NCBI RefSeq assembly: GCF_000011245.1
Contig: NC_004193.1
Coordinates: 1,838,501 to 1,902,500, forward strand
Direction: 5' to 3'
DNA: 64,000 nucleotides
Origin: Oceanobacillus iheyensis HTE831
GTDB lineage: Bacteria; Bacillota; Bacilli; Bacillales; Amphibacillaceae
Position 1 is the stretch's first letter; every line of letters starts with the position of its first letter. The notes below the pieces were generated by a model. The model did not search any database. It was given only the letters and a program-made list of their open reading frames with translations, and was not told the origin of the DNA. Shown piece after piece: positions 44,040 through 53,654 of this stretch. The position numbers and the translations under genes are program-made.

Positions 44040-44960
44040 ATGCGTCATAATTTACTAGGTAAATCTAACATAAGTATATCTGAATTAACATTAGGATGCA
44101 TGTCGCTTGGATCTGACTATCAACATGCAAGTGAAATAATTGATACTGCTATAGAGAATGGAATTAATCACCTAGACACAGCCGATTTATATGATTTTGG
44201 TTTAAATGAACAGATTGTTGGAAAAGCAATAAAACATCGCCGGGATCAAGTAGTCATTACTTCAAAAGTAGGGAATCATTTCCAAGCAGATTCAAAGGAA
44301 TGGTATTGGGATCCTTCGAAAAAATATATTCATCAAGCTGTTCGGAACAGCTTGAGTCGACTGCAATTAGATTATTTGGATGTATGTATGCTACACGGTG
44401 GAACCATTGACGATCCAATTGATGAGACCATTGAAGCATTTGAAGAACTAAAAAAAGATGGTTTGATACGCACGTATGGTATTTCATCTATCAGAACAAA
44501 TGTTATAAGAGAATATGCTAAACGTTCCTCTATTGATGTTTTAATGACTCAATATAGTCTATTAGATCGTAGACCAGAGGAAGAAATACTACCTTTATCA
44601 CTAGAAAATAACATTAGTGTAGTATGTAGAGGGCCTCTTGCAAAAGGATTGGTAAGCAATCAAATGAAAGATATCATTGAGAAAAAAGGAGAAAACGGGT
44701 ATTTAAATTATAGTTATGAGGAATTAGTAAAATTGAATGAAAGACTAAATGAAATTCGTTCCGATTATTCTATACAAGAATTAGCTATGCATTACGTTGG
44801 AGATCACCCAGCTGTTACTTCAACCGTTTTTGGAGCTAGTTCATTAAATCAATTAGAAGAAAATATTCGTGAATATGATAAAACAGACCATATAGATGAA
44901 ACTCTTTATCGTCAGTTACAAGAGCTTACAAAAGAAGCAACTTACGATAATCATCGATGA
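44040..44960 (+). CDS. yqkF: aldo/keto reductase YqkF
   Basis: A 306-residue NADPH-dependent aldo/keto reductase. TIM-barrel catalytic tetrad is visible: Asp and Tyr in HLDTADLYDFG near 46-56, Lys in VITSKVG near 81, His in CMLHGG near 121-126. The natural substrate is not known. ATG 44040 follows AAGGAGG; an earlier in-frame start at 44022 overlaps the site. It sits beside nudF exactly like yqkF in B. subtilis. Confidence 0.9.
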   Translation: MRHNLLGKSNISISELTLGCMSLGSDYQHASEIIDTAIENGINHLDTADLYDFGLNEQIVGKAIKHRRDQVVITSKVGNHFQADSKEWYWDPSKKYIHQAVRNSLSRLQLDYLDVCMLHGGTIDDPIDETIEAFEELKKDGLIRTYGISSIRTNVIREYAKRSSIDVLMTQYSLLDRRPEEEILPLSLENNISVVCRGPLAKGLVSNQMKDIIEKKGENGYLNYSYEELVKLNERLNEIRSDYSIQELAMHYVGDHPAVTSTVFGASSLNQLEENIREYDKTDHIDETLYRQLQELTKEATYDNHR

Positions 44961-45230
44961 ATATATAAATTCAAGAGGCAAGAAAGTGTGATATTGGGAC
45001 AAAAGCATTATCTTAAAAAATATAAATCGAATTGATGGCTTTTGAAAACCCGCTGCAGAAATACATTCTTCTTATCCTAATGTGCCTGATGAGCCTCCGA
45101 TTGTTCATGTATCGGAGGTTCGCCCAGGTCTTGTCTTTTTATATTTTTCATGCTTATTCTATCTATCATCCGTCCTTCATCCTAACCCCTAAATAACAGA
45201 GTTTGTATTTACTAAACGGTACCTGCATCC
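44961..45230. other. intergenic region with hairpin, possible repeat remnant
   Basis: No gene. A seven-base-pair hairpin (CCTCCGA/TCGGAGG, 45094-45118) sits in the middle. The left part holds TTGGGACAAAAGC near 44995, the right part ends near a T-rich tract at 45137. The mix of higher-GC hairpin and flanks differs from other gaps and suggests a small repeat unit, but only one copy is visible here. Confidence 0.35.
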
Positions 45231-45542
45231 TTATTCTTCAGTACTTATCGTTATAGAAGGGTTTAATATAGCTTCTTTACTATATAATCGAAATAGACTT
45301 CCTCGTACATCAAGTTTTAACTCATTATAAAAGAACACTTTTTGTTCAGAATTAATATAAGTTGGAAATACATCTGTTTCCATAACTTCTGCATTCTTAG
45401 GTAAGCTTGTAACCCAACGTACTGTAGGGATACCATTCACTCCACATAAACCTTCCGTATCATAAAATAAATATAATTTCTTCCCTTGTTCATATTGTTG
45501 TTGTAATAATTCTCTCGCCTGATTCGTAAATTCTAATTTCAT
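45231..45542 (-). CDS. yqkB: YqkB-like HesB/IscA-fold iron-sulfur biogenesis-type protein
   Basis: A 103-residue protein with a HesB/YadR-like fold (MKLEFTNQARELLQQQYEQG near 1-20). The one clear cysteine, in TEGLCGVNGIP near residue 33, is shared with YqkB-type proteins. The CGC pair of true A-type scaffold proteins is missing, so a standard Fe-S scaffold role is doubtful. Its position near yqkF and yqjQ fits YqkB of B. subtilis. It lies 12 bases behind yqjQ. Confidence 0.7.
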   Translation of the reverse strand: MKLEFTNQARELLQQQYEQGKKLYLFYDTEGLCGVNGIPTVRWVTSLPKNAEVMETDVFPTYINSEQKVFFYNELKLDVRGSLFRLYSKEAILNPSITISTEE

Positions 45543-45554
45543 TTTGCACCTCTA

Positions 45555-46358
45555 CTACTTTTTATCAAATTGATTTCTTAAAAGTGACTCCATTGTTCCT
45601 GGCATAATTCGATATACGATACTACCTATTTCCATCCACCAAGGCATGTTTATCTCACGTTTTCTCGTAAATAAATGTGTAACGATTTTATCTGCCACTC
45701 GTTCTGGGTCTAACATGTATTTCTCTACATTTTGTTTATACGTTCCATCTTTATCTGCCCGTTCAAAAAAATTCGTTCTTACTGGACCTAGATTTACTGC
45801 CATTACATGAATCGATGACATCCTACACTCCATTCTTAGTACGTTTGTAAAACCTAGCATTGCTTGCTTTGATGATGCATAACTCGCAGATTTTGGCGTG
45901 GATATTTTGGCAGCCTGAGATATAACATTTACAATTTGAGTGTTTGCATTCGTTTTTCTAAGATACGGTATTATACTTTGTGATAATTGGATTCCAGCGA
46001 ATACGTTTAATTGGAACGTTTCTAATAAGTCATCATAATTCATATCTTCTATAGAGTCAAAAACTCCTAGACCTGCATTATTAATTAATGCATCTATTTG
46101 TTTATTATCATTGATAATGGCTGGTATTAAGTTGTCTATATTATCTTTGTCAGTTAAGTCAATTGGGTAGATAGCACTTCTTTGATTATATAATTGATCA
46201 ATTTCTTTTTGAATAGTTATGAGCTTATCACGAGAGCGCGCAACCAAAATAGGAAACCCTCCTTGGCTTGCTACCTTTTTAGCTAACATCTCTCCTATCC
46301 CACTAGAAGCGCCAGTAATAATTATTTTTTTATTCACTATGCGTTGGTTATTCTTCAT
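45555..46358 (-). CDS. yqjQ: short-chain dehydrogenase YqjQ
   Basis: A 267-residue SDR. NAD(P)-binding TGASSGIG near 15-22, NNAGLG near 94-99, catalytic Ser in VNVISQAAK near 145 and YASSKQA near 158-164. The C-terminal section (KREINMPWWMEIGSIVYRIM) is a partly hydrophobic tail that may contact the membrane. Substrate unknown. Start ATG 46358 follows AGAGGT. It precedes the YqkB-like gene by 12 bases on the same strand. Confidence 0.85.
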   Translation of the reverse strand: MKNNQRIVNKKIIITGASSGIGEMLAKKVASQGGFPILVARSRDKLITIQKEIDQLYNQRSAIYPIDLTDKDNIDNLIPAIINDNKQIDALINNAGLGVFDSIEDMNYDDLLETFQLNVFAGIQLSQSIIPYLRKTNANTQIVNVISQAAKISTPKSASYASSKQAMLGFTNVLRMECRMSSIHVMAVNLGPVRTNFFERADKDGTYKQNVEKYMLDPERVADKIVTHLFTRKREINMPWWMEIGSIVYRIMPGTMESLLRNQFDKK

Positions 46359-46483
46359 TGTAAAAACCTCTTATAGAATGTCTTTGTATATCATGTATTG
46401 TACCGTGAAATCCATAGTGTGTACATTCTTGTTAATTGACTTCTTCCCAAAAATCAAACACAATAATATGAAGGGGTGAAAGA

Positions 46484-47212
46484 ATGACGAAGATTATTGC
46501 ACATCGAGGAGCAAGTAAATACGCACCTGAGAATACAAGAGCTTCGTTTGAGCTTGCTCATCAAATGAATGCGGATGGTATAGAAACAGATGTTCAATTA
46601 TCAAAAGATGGAATACCTATACTGTTTCATGATGAAAAAATAAAACGAATTATGAGAAGAAAAGGCTTTCTTCAGGATTATACATACAACGAGTTAAAAT
46701 CAATGGATATAGGTAGCTGGTTTGGAAGTAATTTTATCGGGGAAACAATTATGTCATTAGAGGAATTTCTTATATGGATACAGGATAAACCTTTACAATT
46801 ACATTTGGAATTAAAAAATAATGTAATTGATTACCTTCACTTAGAAGTATTAACTTACAATCTTGTTGAACGTTATGGACTTCTGGATCGAACGTTTTTT
46901 TCTACCTTTTCAACCAGAAGTGTTCAACGATTATATAAAATTAATAGAGATACAAATATTGGTTGGCTTACAAGTAAGTCTAGGCAACAACTTCCCTTAT
47001 TTTCTCGATCTTTAGGCGCAACCGCTATTCATATAAAACACCGACTCTTGCAACCAAAACTTGTACAACAAGCAAAAACAGAGAATATGCCTCTAAGGGT
47101 GTATACAGTAAATAAGCCAAAACAACTCGAACTTTGTTTTAAATATAATTGTGATAGTGTTTTCACAGATGTTCCAGATATTGCAAAAACTGCCTATCAA
47201 ACCTATTTATAA
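46484..47212 (+). CDS. glycerophosphodiester phosphodiesterase
   Basis: A 242-residue GDPD-family enzyme hydrolysing glycerophosphodiesters to glycerol-3-phosphate. Active-site motifs: HRGASKYAPENT near 7-18, ETDVQLSKDGIPILFHD near 38-54, HLELKN near 106. No signal peptide, so it is probably cytoplasmic. First of three plus-strand genes (spacings 20 and 30 bases), likely one operon with rnz and the aldehyde dehydrogenase. B. subtilis yqiK occupies a similar region. Confidence 0.9.
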   Translation: MTKIIAHRGASKYAPENTRASFELAHQMNADGIETDVQLSKDGIPILFHDEKIKRIMRRKGFLQDYTYNELKSMDIGSWFGSNFIGETIMSLEEFLIWIQDKPLQLHLELKNNVIDYLHLEVLTYNLVERYGLLDRTFFSTFSTRSVQRLYKINRDTNIGWLTSKSRQQLPLFSRSLGATAIHIKHRLLQPKLVQQAKTENMPLRVYTVNKPKQLELCFKYNCDSVFTDVPDIAKTAYQTYL

Positions 47213-47232
47213 AATAGAAAGTTGGTGAAAAT

Positions 47233-48153
47233 ATGGAGCTCGTCTTCCTTGGAACTGGTGCAGGACTTCCATCAAAAACTAGAAACGTTTCTGCTGTTGC
47301 TTTAAATATGACTCAAGAAATTAATGAAGTTTGGTTATTTGATTGTGGAGAAGCTACACAACATCAAATATTACATACCAACTTAAAACCAAGAAAAATT
47401 ACGAAGATATTTATTACACACCTGCACGGAGATCATATTTATGGATTACCTGGATTCTTAAGTAGTCGTTCCTTTCAGTCAGGTGAAAATCAACCACTTT
47501 GTATTTATGGTCCTATAGGAATTAAAGAATTTGTAGAATCCACGTTACGCTTAAGCCAAACAAATCTTACATATCCAATAACCATCAAAGAAATAACAGA
47601 AGACGGGAATTTATTTGAGACAAATGAAATGATGGTTGAAACAAAAAAATTGCAGCATGGTATTGATAGTTATGGATATCGGATAAAAGAAAAGGATAAA
47701 CCAGGAGAACTTTTAGTAGATAAATTAAAGCAAATTGGCATTGCGCCTGGTCCAATTTATCAGCAAATAAAAGAAAATGAAATCACTACATTAGATAATG
47801 GGTCTATTATTTATCGGAATGATGTACTTGGACCAGCAAAAAAAGGAAAAGTGATATCAATTCTAGGGGATACCCGTTATTCAATTGACCATATTCCATT
47901 TATCAAGTTCAGTGATATACTTGTACATGAATCAACATTTACGCAAGATAAAGAATTATTAGCATTTGAATATAATCATTCGACTAATGTACAAGCGGCT
48001 AAATTAGCCAAAGAAGCAAACATAAATAAATTATATTTAACTCATGTATCTTCTCGTTACCAAGCAGAGGATATAGATTCCATCATTGAAGAAGCAAGAA
48101 AAATTTTTCCTAGTACTTGGTTAGCAAATGATTTTAGTGTTTATGAAATTTAG
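47233..48153 (+). CDS. rnz: ribonuclease Z
   Basis: A 306-residue metallo-beta-lactamase-fold endonuclease that removes 3' trailers from tRNA precursors lacking an encoded CCA. Zinc motif THLHGDHIYGLPG near 61-73; other ligands lie in LQHGIDSYGY, LGDTRYS and THVSSRY. The exosite region is present near 150-185. ATG 47233 follows GGTG. Matches rnz (yqjK) of B. subtilis in position. Confidence 0.95.
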   Translation: MELVFLGTGAGLPSKTRNVSAVALNMTQEINEVWLFDCGEATQHQILHTNLKPRKITKIFITHLHGDHIYGLPGFLSSRSFQSGENQPLCIYGPIGIKEFVESTLRLSQTNLTYPITIKEITEDGNLFETNEMMVETKKLQHGIDSYGYRIKEKDKPGELLVDKLKQIGIAPGPIYQQIKENEITTLDNGSIIYRNDVLGPAKKGKVISILGDTRYSIDHIPFIKFSDILVHESTFTQDKELLAFEYNHSTNVQAAKLAKEANINKLYLTHVSSRYQAEDIDSIIEEARKIFPSTWLANDFSVYEI

Positions 48154-48183
48154 ATTTTTATAGAAAGAGGAGAGACAAACGTA

Positions 48184-49563
48184 ATGGAATTATTAGAAAG
48201 GTATCAATCAATAGTCGAAAATCAACGAGCCTATTTTAATCATGGCAATACGGTTGATTACTCTTTTCGGAAACAACAATTGGAAAAAATGAAAGTTATG
48301 CTTAAGGAATATGAAAGTCATATTTTTCAAGCGTTAAAACATGATTTAAATAAATCGAAACATGAAGTAATTACCTCAGAATTAGCTATTCTATATTCAG
48401 AGATTGACAGTATGTTAAAAAACCTACGTCAATGGATGCAACCAGATAAAGTCACTAACCCGATTACTCATAAGGGATCAAAAAGTTATATTATGAAAGA
48501 ACCTTTAGGAGTTATCCTCGTTATAGCTCCTTGGAATTATCCATTACAGCTATCTTTAGCACCAGTTATCGGTGCTATAGCAGCTGGCAATACCGTAATC
48601 ATAAAGCCGTCTGAGCATGCTCCTCATACTTCAGAATTAGTAGCTGAAATGATTCAAAATACATTCGATAGTTCATTCGTAACGGTGGTTCAAGGAGCTA
48701 AAGTAGAAACAGAAGCATTATTAAAACAACGATTTGATCATATATTTTTCACTGGGGGTGCAGCAATCGGGAAGATTGTAATGCGTGCAGCGAGTGAATT
48801 TCTGACACCAGTAACTCTTGAATTAGGAGGTAAAAGTCCTGCTATAGTTGACGAAGATGCAAACATACAAGTTGCTGCCAAACGGATTGTATGGGGAAAA
48901 TATACAAACGCGGGTCAAACATGTGTAGCTCCTGACTATATACTTGTACATGAAAAAGCTAAATTTAAGCTATTAAAAGCGATGAAAAAATACATTAAAT
49001 CCATGTATGGGAAAGATCCCCTTCAAAATGATGCATACACGAGGATTATTCATGAAGGTCATTTTGATCGATTAACTAATTTTCTTTCAAACGGTACGAT
49101 CGTTCATGGTGGAGAATATAATCGAGATACATTATCCATAGAGCCGACTATATTAGATAAAATCACATGGGATGAAGCAATTATGCAAGAAGAAATTTTT
49201 GGCCCCATCCTTCCTGTATTAACTTATACAAATATAGAAGATGCATTATATCAAATTAAACTAAGAGAAAAGCCTTTAGCGCTATATTACTTTGGAGAAA
49301 ATGAAAAAATGCAACAACAAGTTATGGAATATGTCTCTTTTGGTGGCGGAGCCATTAACGATACCATCTATCACCTGGCTAACCCTCATCTCCCCTTCGG
49401 AGGAGTAGGTACTAGCGGTATGGGTAATTATCATGGAAAAGCGAGCTTTGATACTTTTTCACATCAAAAGAGCATCATGAAACAGACAACCAAATTTGAT
49501 ATTCCATTTCGATATCCTGGCGGTAAAATAACTTCGAATATTGTCAAAAAGTTTTTAACATAA
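48184..49563 (+). CDS. aldehyde dehydrogenase
   Basis: A 459-residue NAD(P)-dependent aldehyde dehydrogenase of the short, fatty-aldehyde/class 3-like group (YwdH/AldX type). Motifs: IAPWNYPLQL near 112-121, catalytic Glu in LELGGKSP near 217-224, catalytic Cys in NAGQTCVAPDY near 246-256, EEIFGPILPV near 338. The C-terminal part ends near FRYPGGKIT. Third gene of the plus-strand operon. The physiological aldehyde is unknown. Confidence 0.9.
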   Translation: MELLERYQSIVENQRAYFNHGNTVDYSFRKQQLEKMKVMLKEYESHIFQALKHDLNKSKHEVITSELAILYSEIDSMLKNLRQWMQPDKVTNPITHKGSKSYIMKEPLGVILVIAPWNYPLQLSLAPVIGAIAAGNTVIIKPSEHAPHTSELVAEMIQNTFDSSFVTVVQGAKVETEALLKQRFDHIFFTGGAAIGKIVMRAASEFLTPVTLELGGKSPAIVDEDANIQVAAKRIVWGKYTNAGQTCVAPDYILVHEKAKFKLLKAMKKYIKSMYGKDPLQNDAYTRIIHEGHFDRLTNFLSNGTIVHGGEYNRDTLSIEPTILDKITWDEAIMQEEIFGPILPVLTYTNIEDALYQIKLREKPLALYYFGENEKMQQQVMEYVSFGGGAINDTIYHLANPHLPFGGVGTSGMGNYHGKASFDTFSHQKSIMKQTTKFDIPFRYPGGKITSNIVKKFLT

Positions 49564-49611
49564 CATGAATCAAATACGTTCATATAGGTAAGCATTACTT
49601 ACTACCATACT

Positions 49612-49663
49612 AAAAAGCCATATTTCCATTCTTCATATAGAATTGGATTTATGGCTTTTTATA
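49612..49663. terminator. bidirectional terminator between aldehyde dehydrogenase and polY1
   Basis: Stem with outer arms AAAAAGCCA/TGGCTTTTT and an inner TTCTATATGAAGAA-like pairing; T-runs occur in both directions. The last codons and stop of polY1 (49649) lie within the right arm. Confidence 0.85.
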
Positions 49664-50908
49664 ATCATCTAGAAAATCTTTTTGAAAACTTGTACGTGGT
49701 TGCTGATTTTCTTGACTCTCATTTTTATTTTTTTGTGAAGTAATAATATTCGAACCATATTTTTTTGTTAATTTATCAACTGTTACTTTAAGCTTTTCTT
49801 TCTTCTCAATTGCTTCGTAAGTGAATAAATCTAACTGTTCTCCTATATTTCTTTTTGTTTCCATATCCTGTAATGAAACACCTAATAAACGGACAGGCGC
49901 TTCATTCCAATGTTGTTCAAAAAGCTCTTTTGCCACAAATAATATCTCTCTGTGATTATCAATATAGTTATATAACTTTTTACTCCTCGTAATCGTCTTT
50001 CTATCATGATATCGAATTGTTATTTGTACCGTTTTACCGGCAGCTTCTTTCCGTTTCACTCGACGCTCTACATTGTCTACTAGTTCATGGATTAACTGCA
50101 TTAATTCTGTCACATCTGTAGAGTCGTGTGGCAAAGTTTGGGAACTGCCAATGCTTTTAAAGTCGTGAACGGCTTCAGGATCTACTAAACGATTATCTAT
50201 TCCATTGGCACGGTTTTGCAATCGTTCTCCGTTTACACCTAACAGTTGTTTTAATTCATATACATTCTTTTTAGCGAGATCTCCAATTGTTTTAATTTCT
50301 ATACTATTTAACTTCTGTGCTGTTTTTTCTCCGATTCCGTACATCTCTTCCACCGACATTGGCCATAATAATTTCTCTACTTCTCTCTTGCGAAGCACTG
50401 TTATACCGAGCGGCTTCTTCATGTCCGATGCCATTTTAGCAAGAAATTTATTTGGTGCTATCCCAATACTACATGGAATATCAAGTCCGCTCAAAATTCG
50501 CTGTTGTAATTGATTCGCTGTAACCAATGGGTCTTTCGCATAAATCGTATCAGTAATATCCATATATCCTTCATCTATGGATACCGGCTGTACATATGGC
50601 GTAATCTCTGCTAGCATTTTAAAAATTTCACGTGATGCTGCTCGATAACGGTCAAAATTTGGACGCATAAGGATCAAATCTGGGCAAAGCTTTTTCGCTT
50701 GCCATATCGGCATCGTAGTTTTTACACCTTTTCCTCTCGCTTCATAACTACTCGTTACAATAATTCCCTTTCTTTCTTCAGGGTTTCCTGCAATAGCAAG
50801 TGGTTTTCCTTTTAATGATGGATTATGCGCCATTTCTACAGAAGCATAAAAACAATTCATATCAATATGAAAGATAATACGATGTTTGTTTACTTTAGAT
50901 GGTTGCAT
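49649..50908 (-). CDS. polY1: DNA polymerase IV (Y-family, PolY1/DinB)
   Basis: A 419-residue translesion DNA polymerase. Metal ligands in HIDMNCFYASVEM near 14-26 and SIDEGYMD near 112-119. Helix-hairpin-helix thumb (MYGIGEKTAQKLNSIEIKTI near 185-204) and little-finger domain follow. The C-terminus is Lys/Gln-rich. It is the YqjH (PolY1) of Bacillus by position. ATG 50908 follows AAAGGAAGG. Its stop codon lies inside a terminator stem shared with the neighbouring gene. Confidence 0.92.
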   Translation of the reverse strand: MQPSKVNKHRIIFHIDMNCFYASVEMAHNPSLKGKPLAIAGNPEERKGIIVTSSYEARGKGVKTTMPIWQAKKLCPDLILMRPNFDRYRAASREIFKMLAEITPYVQPVSIDEGYMDITDTIYAKDPLVTANQLQQRILSGLDIPCSIGIAPNKFLAKMASDMKKPLGITVLRKREVEKLLWPMSVEEMYGIGEKTAQKLNSIEIKTIGDLAKKNVYELKQLLGVNGERLQNRANGIDNRLVDPEAVHDFKSIGSSQTLPHDSTDVTELMQLIHELVDNVERRVKRKEAAGKTVQITIRYHDRKTITRSKKLYNYIDNHREILFVAKELFEQHWNEAPVRLLGVSLQDMETKRNIGEQLDLFTYEAIEKKEKLKVTVDKLTKKYGSNIITSQKNKNESQENQQPRTSFQKDFLDDYKKP

Positions 50909-50928
50909 AAATAACCTTCCTTTATGAG

Positions 50929-50960
50929 GAAAAGCACCCTTTCACTACGAATAGGGTGCC
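50929..50960 (-). terminator. terminator of the M20 peptidase gene
   Basis: Minus-strand stem GCACCCT/AGGGTGC with TTTTCC behind it, about 20 bases behind the peptidase stop. Confidence 0.8.
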
Positions 50961-50978
50961 AAAATCCTCCACTTCATT

Positions 50979-52103
50979 TTACTGATTTGAAGCTTCCTTA
51001 ACAATTTCTGTAATTAATTGGGTAACTTTCACTAAATCTTCTACTTTAATGTGTTCATCTGTAGTATGAATTTGTTCATAACCCACAGCTAAATTAACTG
51101 TAGGAATTCCAAATCCTGCGATAATATTCGCATCACTACCGCCGCCACTTTTTTCTAATTTGCTGTCGCGACCTATTGCTTTTGCTGCTTTACGAGCAAC
51201 TTCAACAACTTGCTCTCCTTCTTTATGGTTAAATCCAGGATATGCAACTACAGTGGTTACTTCAGCAGATCCACCATAGCTTTTGGCTGTTTCTTCAAAG
51301 GCTTTTTTCATTTTTTCGACTTGTGCTTCCATTTTCTCCGGCACTAACGAACGAGCTTCTGCTAATATCTCTACATGATCCACTACGATATTTGTTTGCT
51401 TTCCACCTTCGAATCGACCGATATTTGCTGTTGTTTCATCATCAATTCGACCCAATGGCATATTTGATATAGCTTTTGCTGCTAAAGTAATTGCTGATAT
51501 ACCTTTTTCTGGTTCTAGGCCAGCATGGGCTGTTTTCCCTTTAATTATTGCGTGTACCTTTGCTTGAGTAGGAGCGGCTACTATTATGTCTCCTACTTCG
51601 CCATTACTGTCTAGAGCGTAGCCATACGATGCATCCACTTTTGCACTGTCCAGTGCTTTTGCTCCAACTAATCCAGACTCTTCACCTACTGTAATAATAA
51701 ATTGGATCTGTCCATGTGGAATATTATTTTCATTTACCACACGAATCATCTCTAGCATAGATGCTAAACCAGCTTTATCATCAGCACCTAGAATCGTTGA
51801 GCCATCCGTTGATATTACACCATCTTTAATTAGCGGTTTAATTCCTTTACCTGGAACTACTGTGTCCATATGAGAAGTAAAATAAATGGAATCAGCTCCC
51901 TCTACATTTCCTTCCCATGTACAAATTAAATTACCTGCACCATGACCAGTTTGCTCCTTCGTATCGTCCTCTTCAACTTTCACTCCAAGGTCTGAAAATT
52001 TCTTTACCAATAATTTAGCGATTTCTGTTTCAAATCCTGTTTCAGAATCTACTTGTACTAATTCTAGAAATTCATCTACTAATCGTTGTTCATTTACTAG
52101 CAT
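50979..52103 (-). CDS. yqjE: M20-family zinc peptidase (PepT-like, YqjE)
   Basis: A 374-residue metallopeptidase of the M20/M42-like tripeptidase T group. Metal-ligand motifs: TSHMDTV near 76-82, the bridging Asp in GADDKAGLA near 112-120, EESGLVGA near 147-154, and a C-terminal His in DEHIKVEDL near 352. The dimerisation domain (HAGLEPEKGISAI) is present. Known relatives cleave small peptides, but substrate is unproven. ATG 52103 follows GGGAGG; it lies 45 bases behind the carboxyltransferase gene. Confidence 0.88.
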   Translation of the reverse strand: MLVNEQRLVDEFLELVQVDSETGFETEIAKLLVKKFSDLGVKVEEDDTKEQTGHGAGNLICTWEGNVEGADSIYFTSHMDTVVPGKGIKPLIKDGVISTDGSTILGADDKAGLASMLEMIRVVNENNIPHGQIQFIITVGEESGLVGAKALDSAKVDASYGYALDSNGEVGDIIVAAPTQAKVHAIIKGKTAHAGLEPEKGISAITLAAKAISNMPLGRIDDETTANIGRFEGGKQTNIVVDHVEILAEARSLVPEKMEAQVEKMKKAFEETAKSYGGSAEVTTVVAYPGFNHKEGEQVVEVARKAAKAIGRDSKLEKSGGGSDANIIAGFGIPTVNLAVGYEQIHTTDEHIKVEDLVKVTQLITEIVKEASNQ

Positions 52104-52148
52104 AATTGAAAACCTCCCTATTATAGGCTACTACAAAATAATCTTTTT

Positions 52149-53639
52149 TTACAGTGGAATGTTTCCATGTTTCCGGATAGGAGCTGTTTCATTTTTTTGT
52201 TCTAGCATAATAAAAGATTGTATTAATTTGATTCTTGTTTCCCTTGGATCAATAATGTCATCAACCATCCCTTTTGCAGCAGCATAATATGGACTTGTTG
52301 AATTATTTGGTAGATTAGTTCGTGTTTCATTATCTTTTTTGTCTGTTTTAAAAACACTAGAAGCGCCTTCTGGACCCATAACTGCTATTTCTGCACTTGG
52401 CCATGCATATAGCAGGTCCGCTCCGAGAGCTTTACTATTCATCGCCACAAATGCACCACCATAAGCTTTACGTAGTATTACAGTAATTTTAGGTACTGTT
52501 GCTTCAGCAAAAGCATAAACTAATTTCGCACCATGACGTATTATTCCTTCTTTCTCATAACGTATTCCAGGATAAAATCCAGTCACATCCTCTAGCGTTA
52601 TAATTGGAATGTTGAAACAATCACAGAATCTTATAAATCGTGCTGCTTTATCACTTGCATTGGAATCAATTCCTCCAGCCATATGTTTCGGTTGGTTGGA
52701 TACAATACCTATCGTTTTACCTAATAGTGATGCAAAACCAACTACAATATTTTTGGCAAAATATTTATGTACTTCTAAAAAACTTCCGTCATCAACAATT
52801 GTTTCTATAATTGGTATAACATCGTAGGTTTTACCTGATTCACTCGGTACCAGCTCATGTAAACTATTACAATAATCTCTAGCAGTTAACTCATTTGACA
52901 TAGTAGTTGTATTAATAAATGTGAGAAGTTTTGCTGTGATTTGAAAAGCTTCTTGTTCATTTGTTGCTAGAAAATGACAATTACCATTCACCACAGCGTG
53001 CATATATGTTCCGCCTAAATCCTCTGCAGATACTGTTTCTTTCGTAATCGCTTCAATAACTTTAGGACCAGTAATATACATTTGCGATATGTCCTTCACC
53101 ATTATAATAAAATCAGTGAGTGCAGGAGAGTATACTGCTCCACCGGCATTAGGACCTAAAATAATAGATATTTGTGGTATCACTCCAGAATACTTAACAT
53201 TACGATAAAATATTTGTCCATAACCATCTAACGCAGTGACACCTTCTTGAATACGAGCACCAGCCGATTCATTTAATCCAACAATTGGTACCTTTGTCTT
53301 TGCTGCTAGATCCATCATGGATGCTATTTTTTTTCCTTGCAATTCACCTAATGAACCTCCACGCACTGTAAAATCATGAGCAAACACATATATTGGTTTT
53401 TTACTTATAGTTGCATATCCTACCACTACCCCTTCCCCTGGTGGATCATTACTATCTTCTGACTTTTTCATAAATGGATAAAGCTCTATAAATGAACCTT
53501 CATCTACTAATGTATCAATTCTTTCTCTTGCAGTTAATTTTCCTTTACGATGTTGCTCCGCATGCTTCTCGCTTCCTCCCCCTCTAAATACTATTTTTCT
53601 TCTTTGCTGAAGTTCTTCTAATTTTTTATAGATATCTAT
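52149..53639 (-). CDS. yqjD: acyl-CoA carboxylase carboxyltransferase subunit (propionyl-CoA carboxylase beta type, YqjD); AUA start proposed
   Basis: A biotin-dependent carboxyltransferase: crotonase-like domains with SAGARIQEG, GPNAGGAVYSPALTD, DVTGFYPG and GAKLVYAFAEAT. It probably carboxylates propionyl-CoA to methylmalonyl-CoA, as mce follows. The first normal start is ATG 53471, but family-like sequence continues upstream in frame for 56 codons (IDIYKKLEELQQRR, GKLTARERIDTLVDEGSF), matching B. subtilis YqjD from its second residue. No ATG, GTG or TTG lies in that stretch. The codon eight bases behind the perfect AAAGGAGG is ATA (53639-53637), so AUA initiation is proposed, giving 496 residues. 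The alternative is a 440-residue truncated protein. No biotin carboxylase subunit is nearby. Confidence 0.8.
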   Translation of the reverse strand: MDIYKKLEELQQRRKIVFRGGGSEKHAEQHRKGKLTARERIDTLVDEGSFIELYPFMKKSEDSNDPPGEGVVVGYATISKKPIYVFAHDFTVRGGSLGELQGKKIASMMDLAAKTKVPIVGLNESAGARIQEGVTALDGYGQIFYRNVKYSGVIPQISIILGPNAGGAVYSPALTDFIIMVKDISQMYITGPKVIEAITKETVSAEDLGGTYMHAVVNGNCHFLATNEQEAFQITAKLLTFINTTTMSNELTARDYCNSLHELVPSESGKTYDVIPIIETIVDDGSFLEVHKYFAKNIVVGFASLLGKTIGIVSNQPKHMAGGIDSNASDKAARFIRFCDCFNIPIITLEDVTGFYPGIRYEKEGIIRHGAKLVYAFAEATVPKITVILRKAYGGAFVAMNSKALGADLLYAWPSAEIAVMGPEGASSVFKTDKKDNETRTNLPNNSTSPYYAAAKGMVDDIIDPRETRIKLIQSFIMLEQKNETAPIRKHGNIPL

Positions 53640-53654
53640 GACTGCTTCCTCCTT

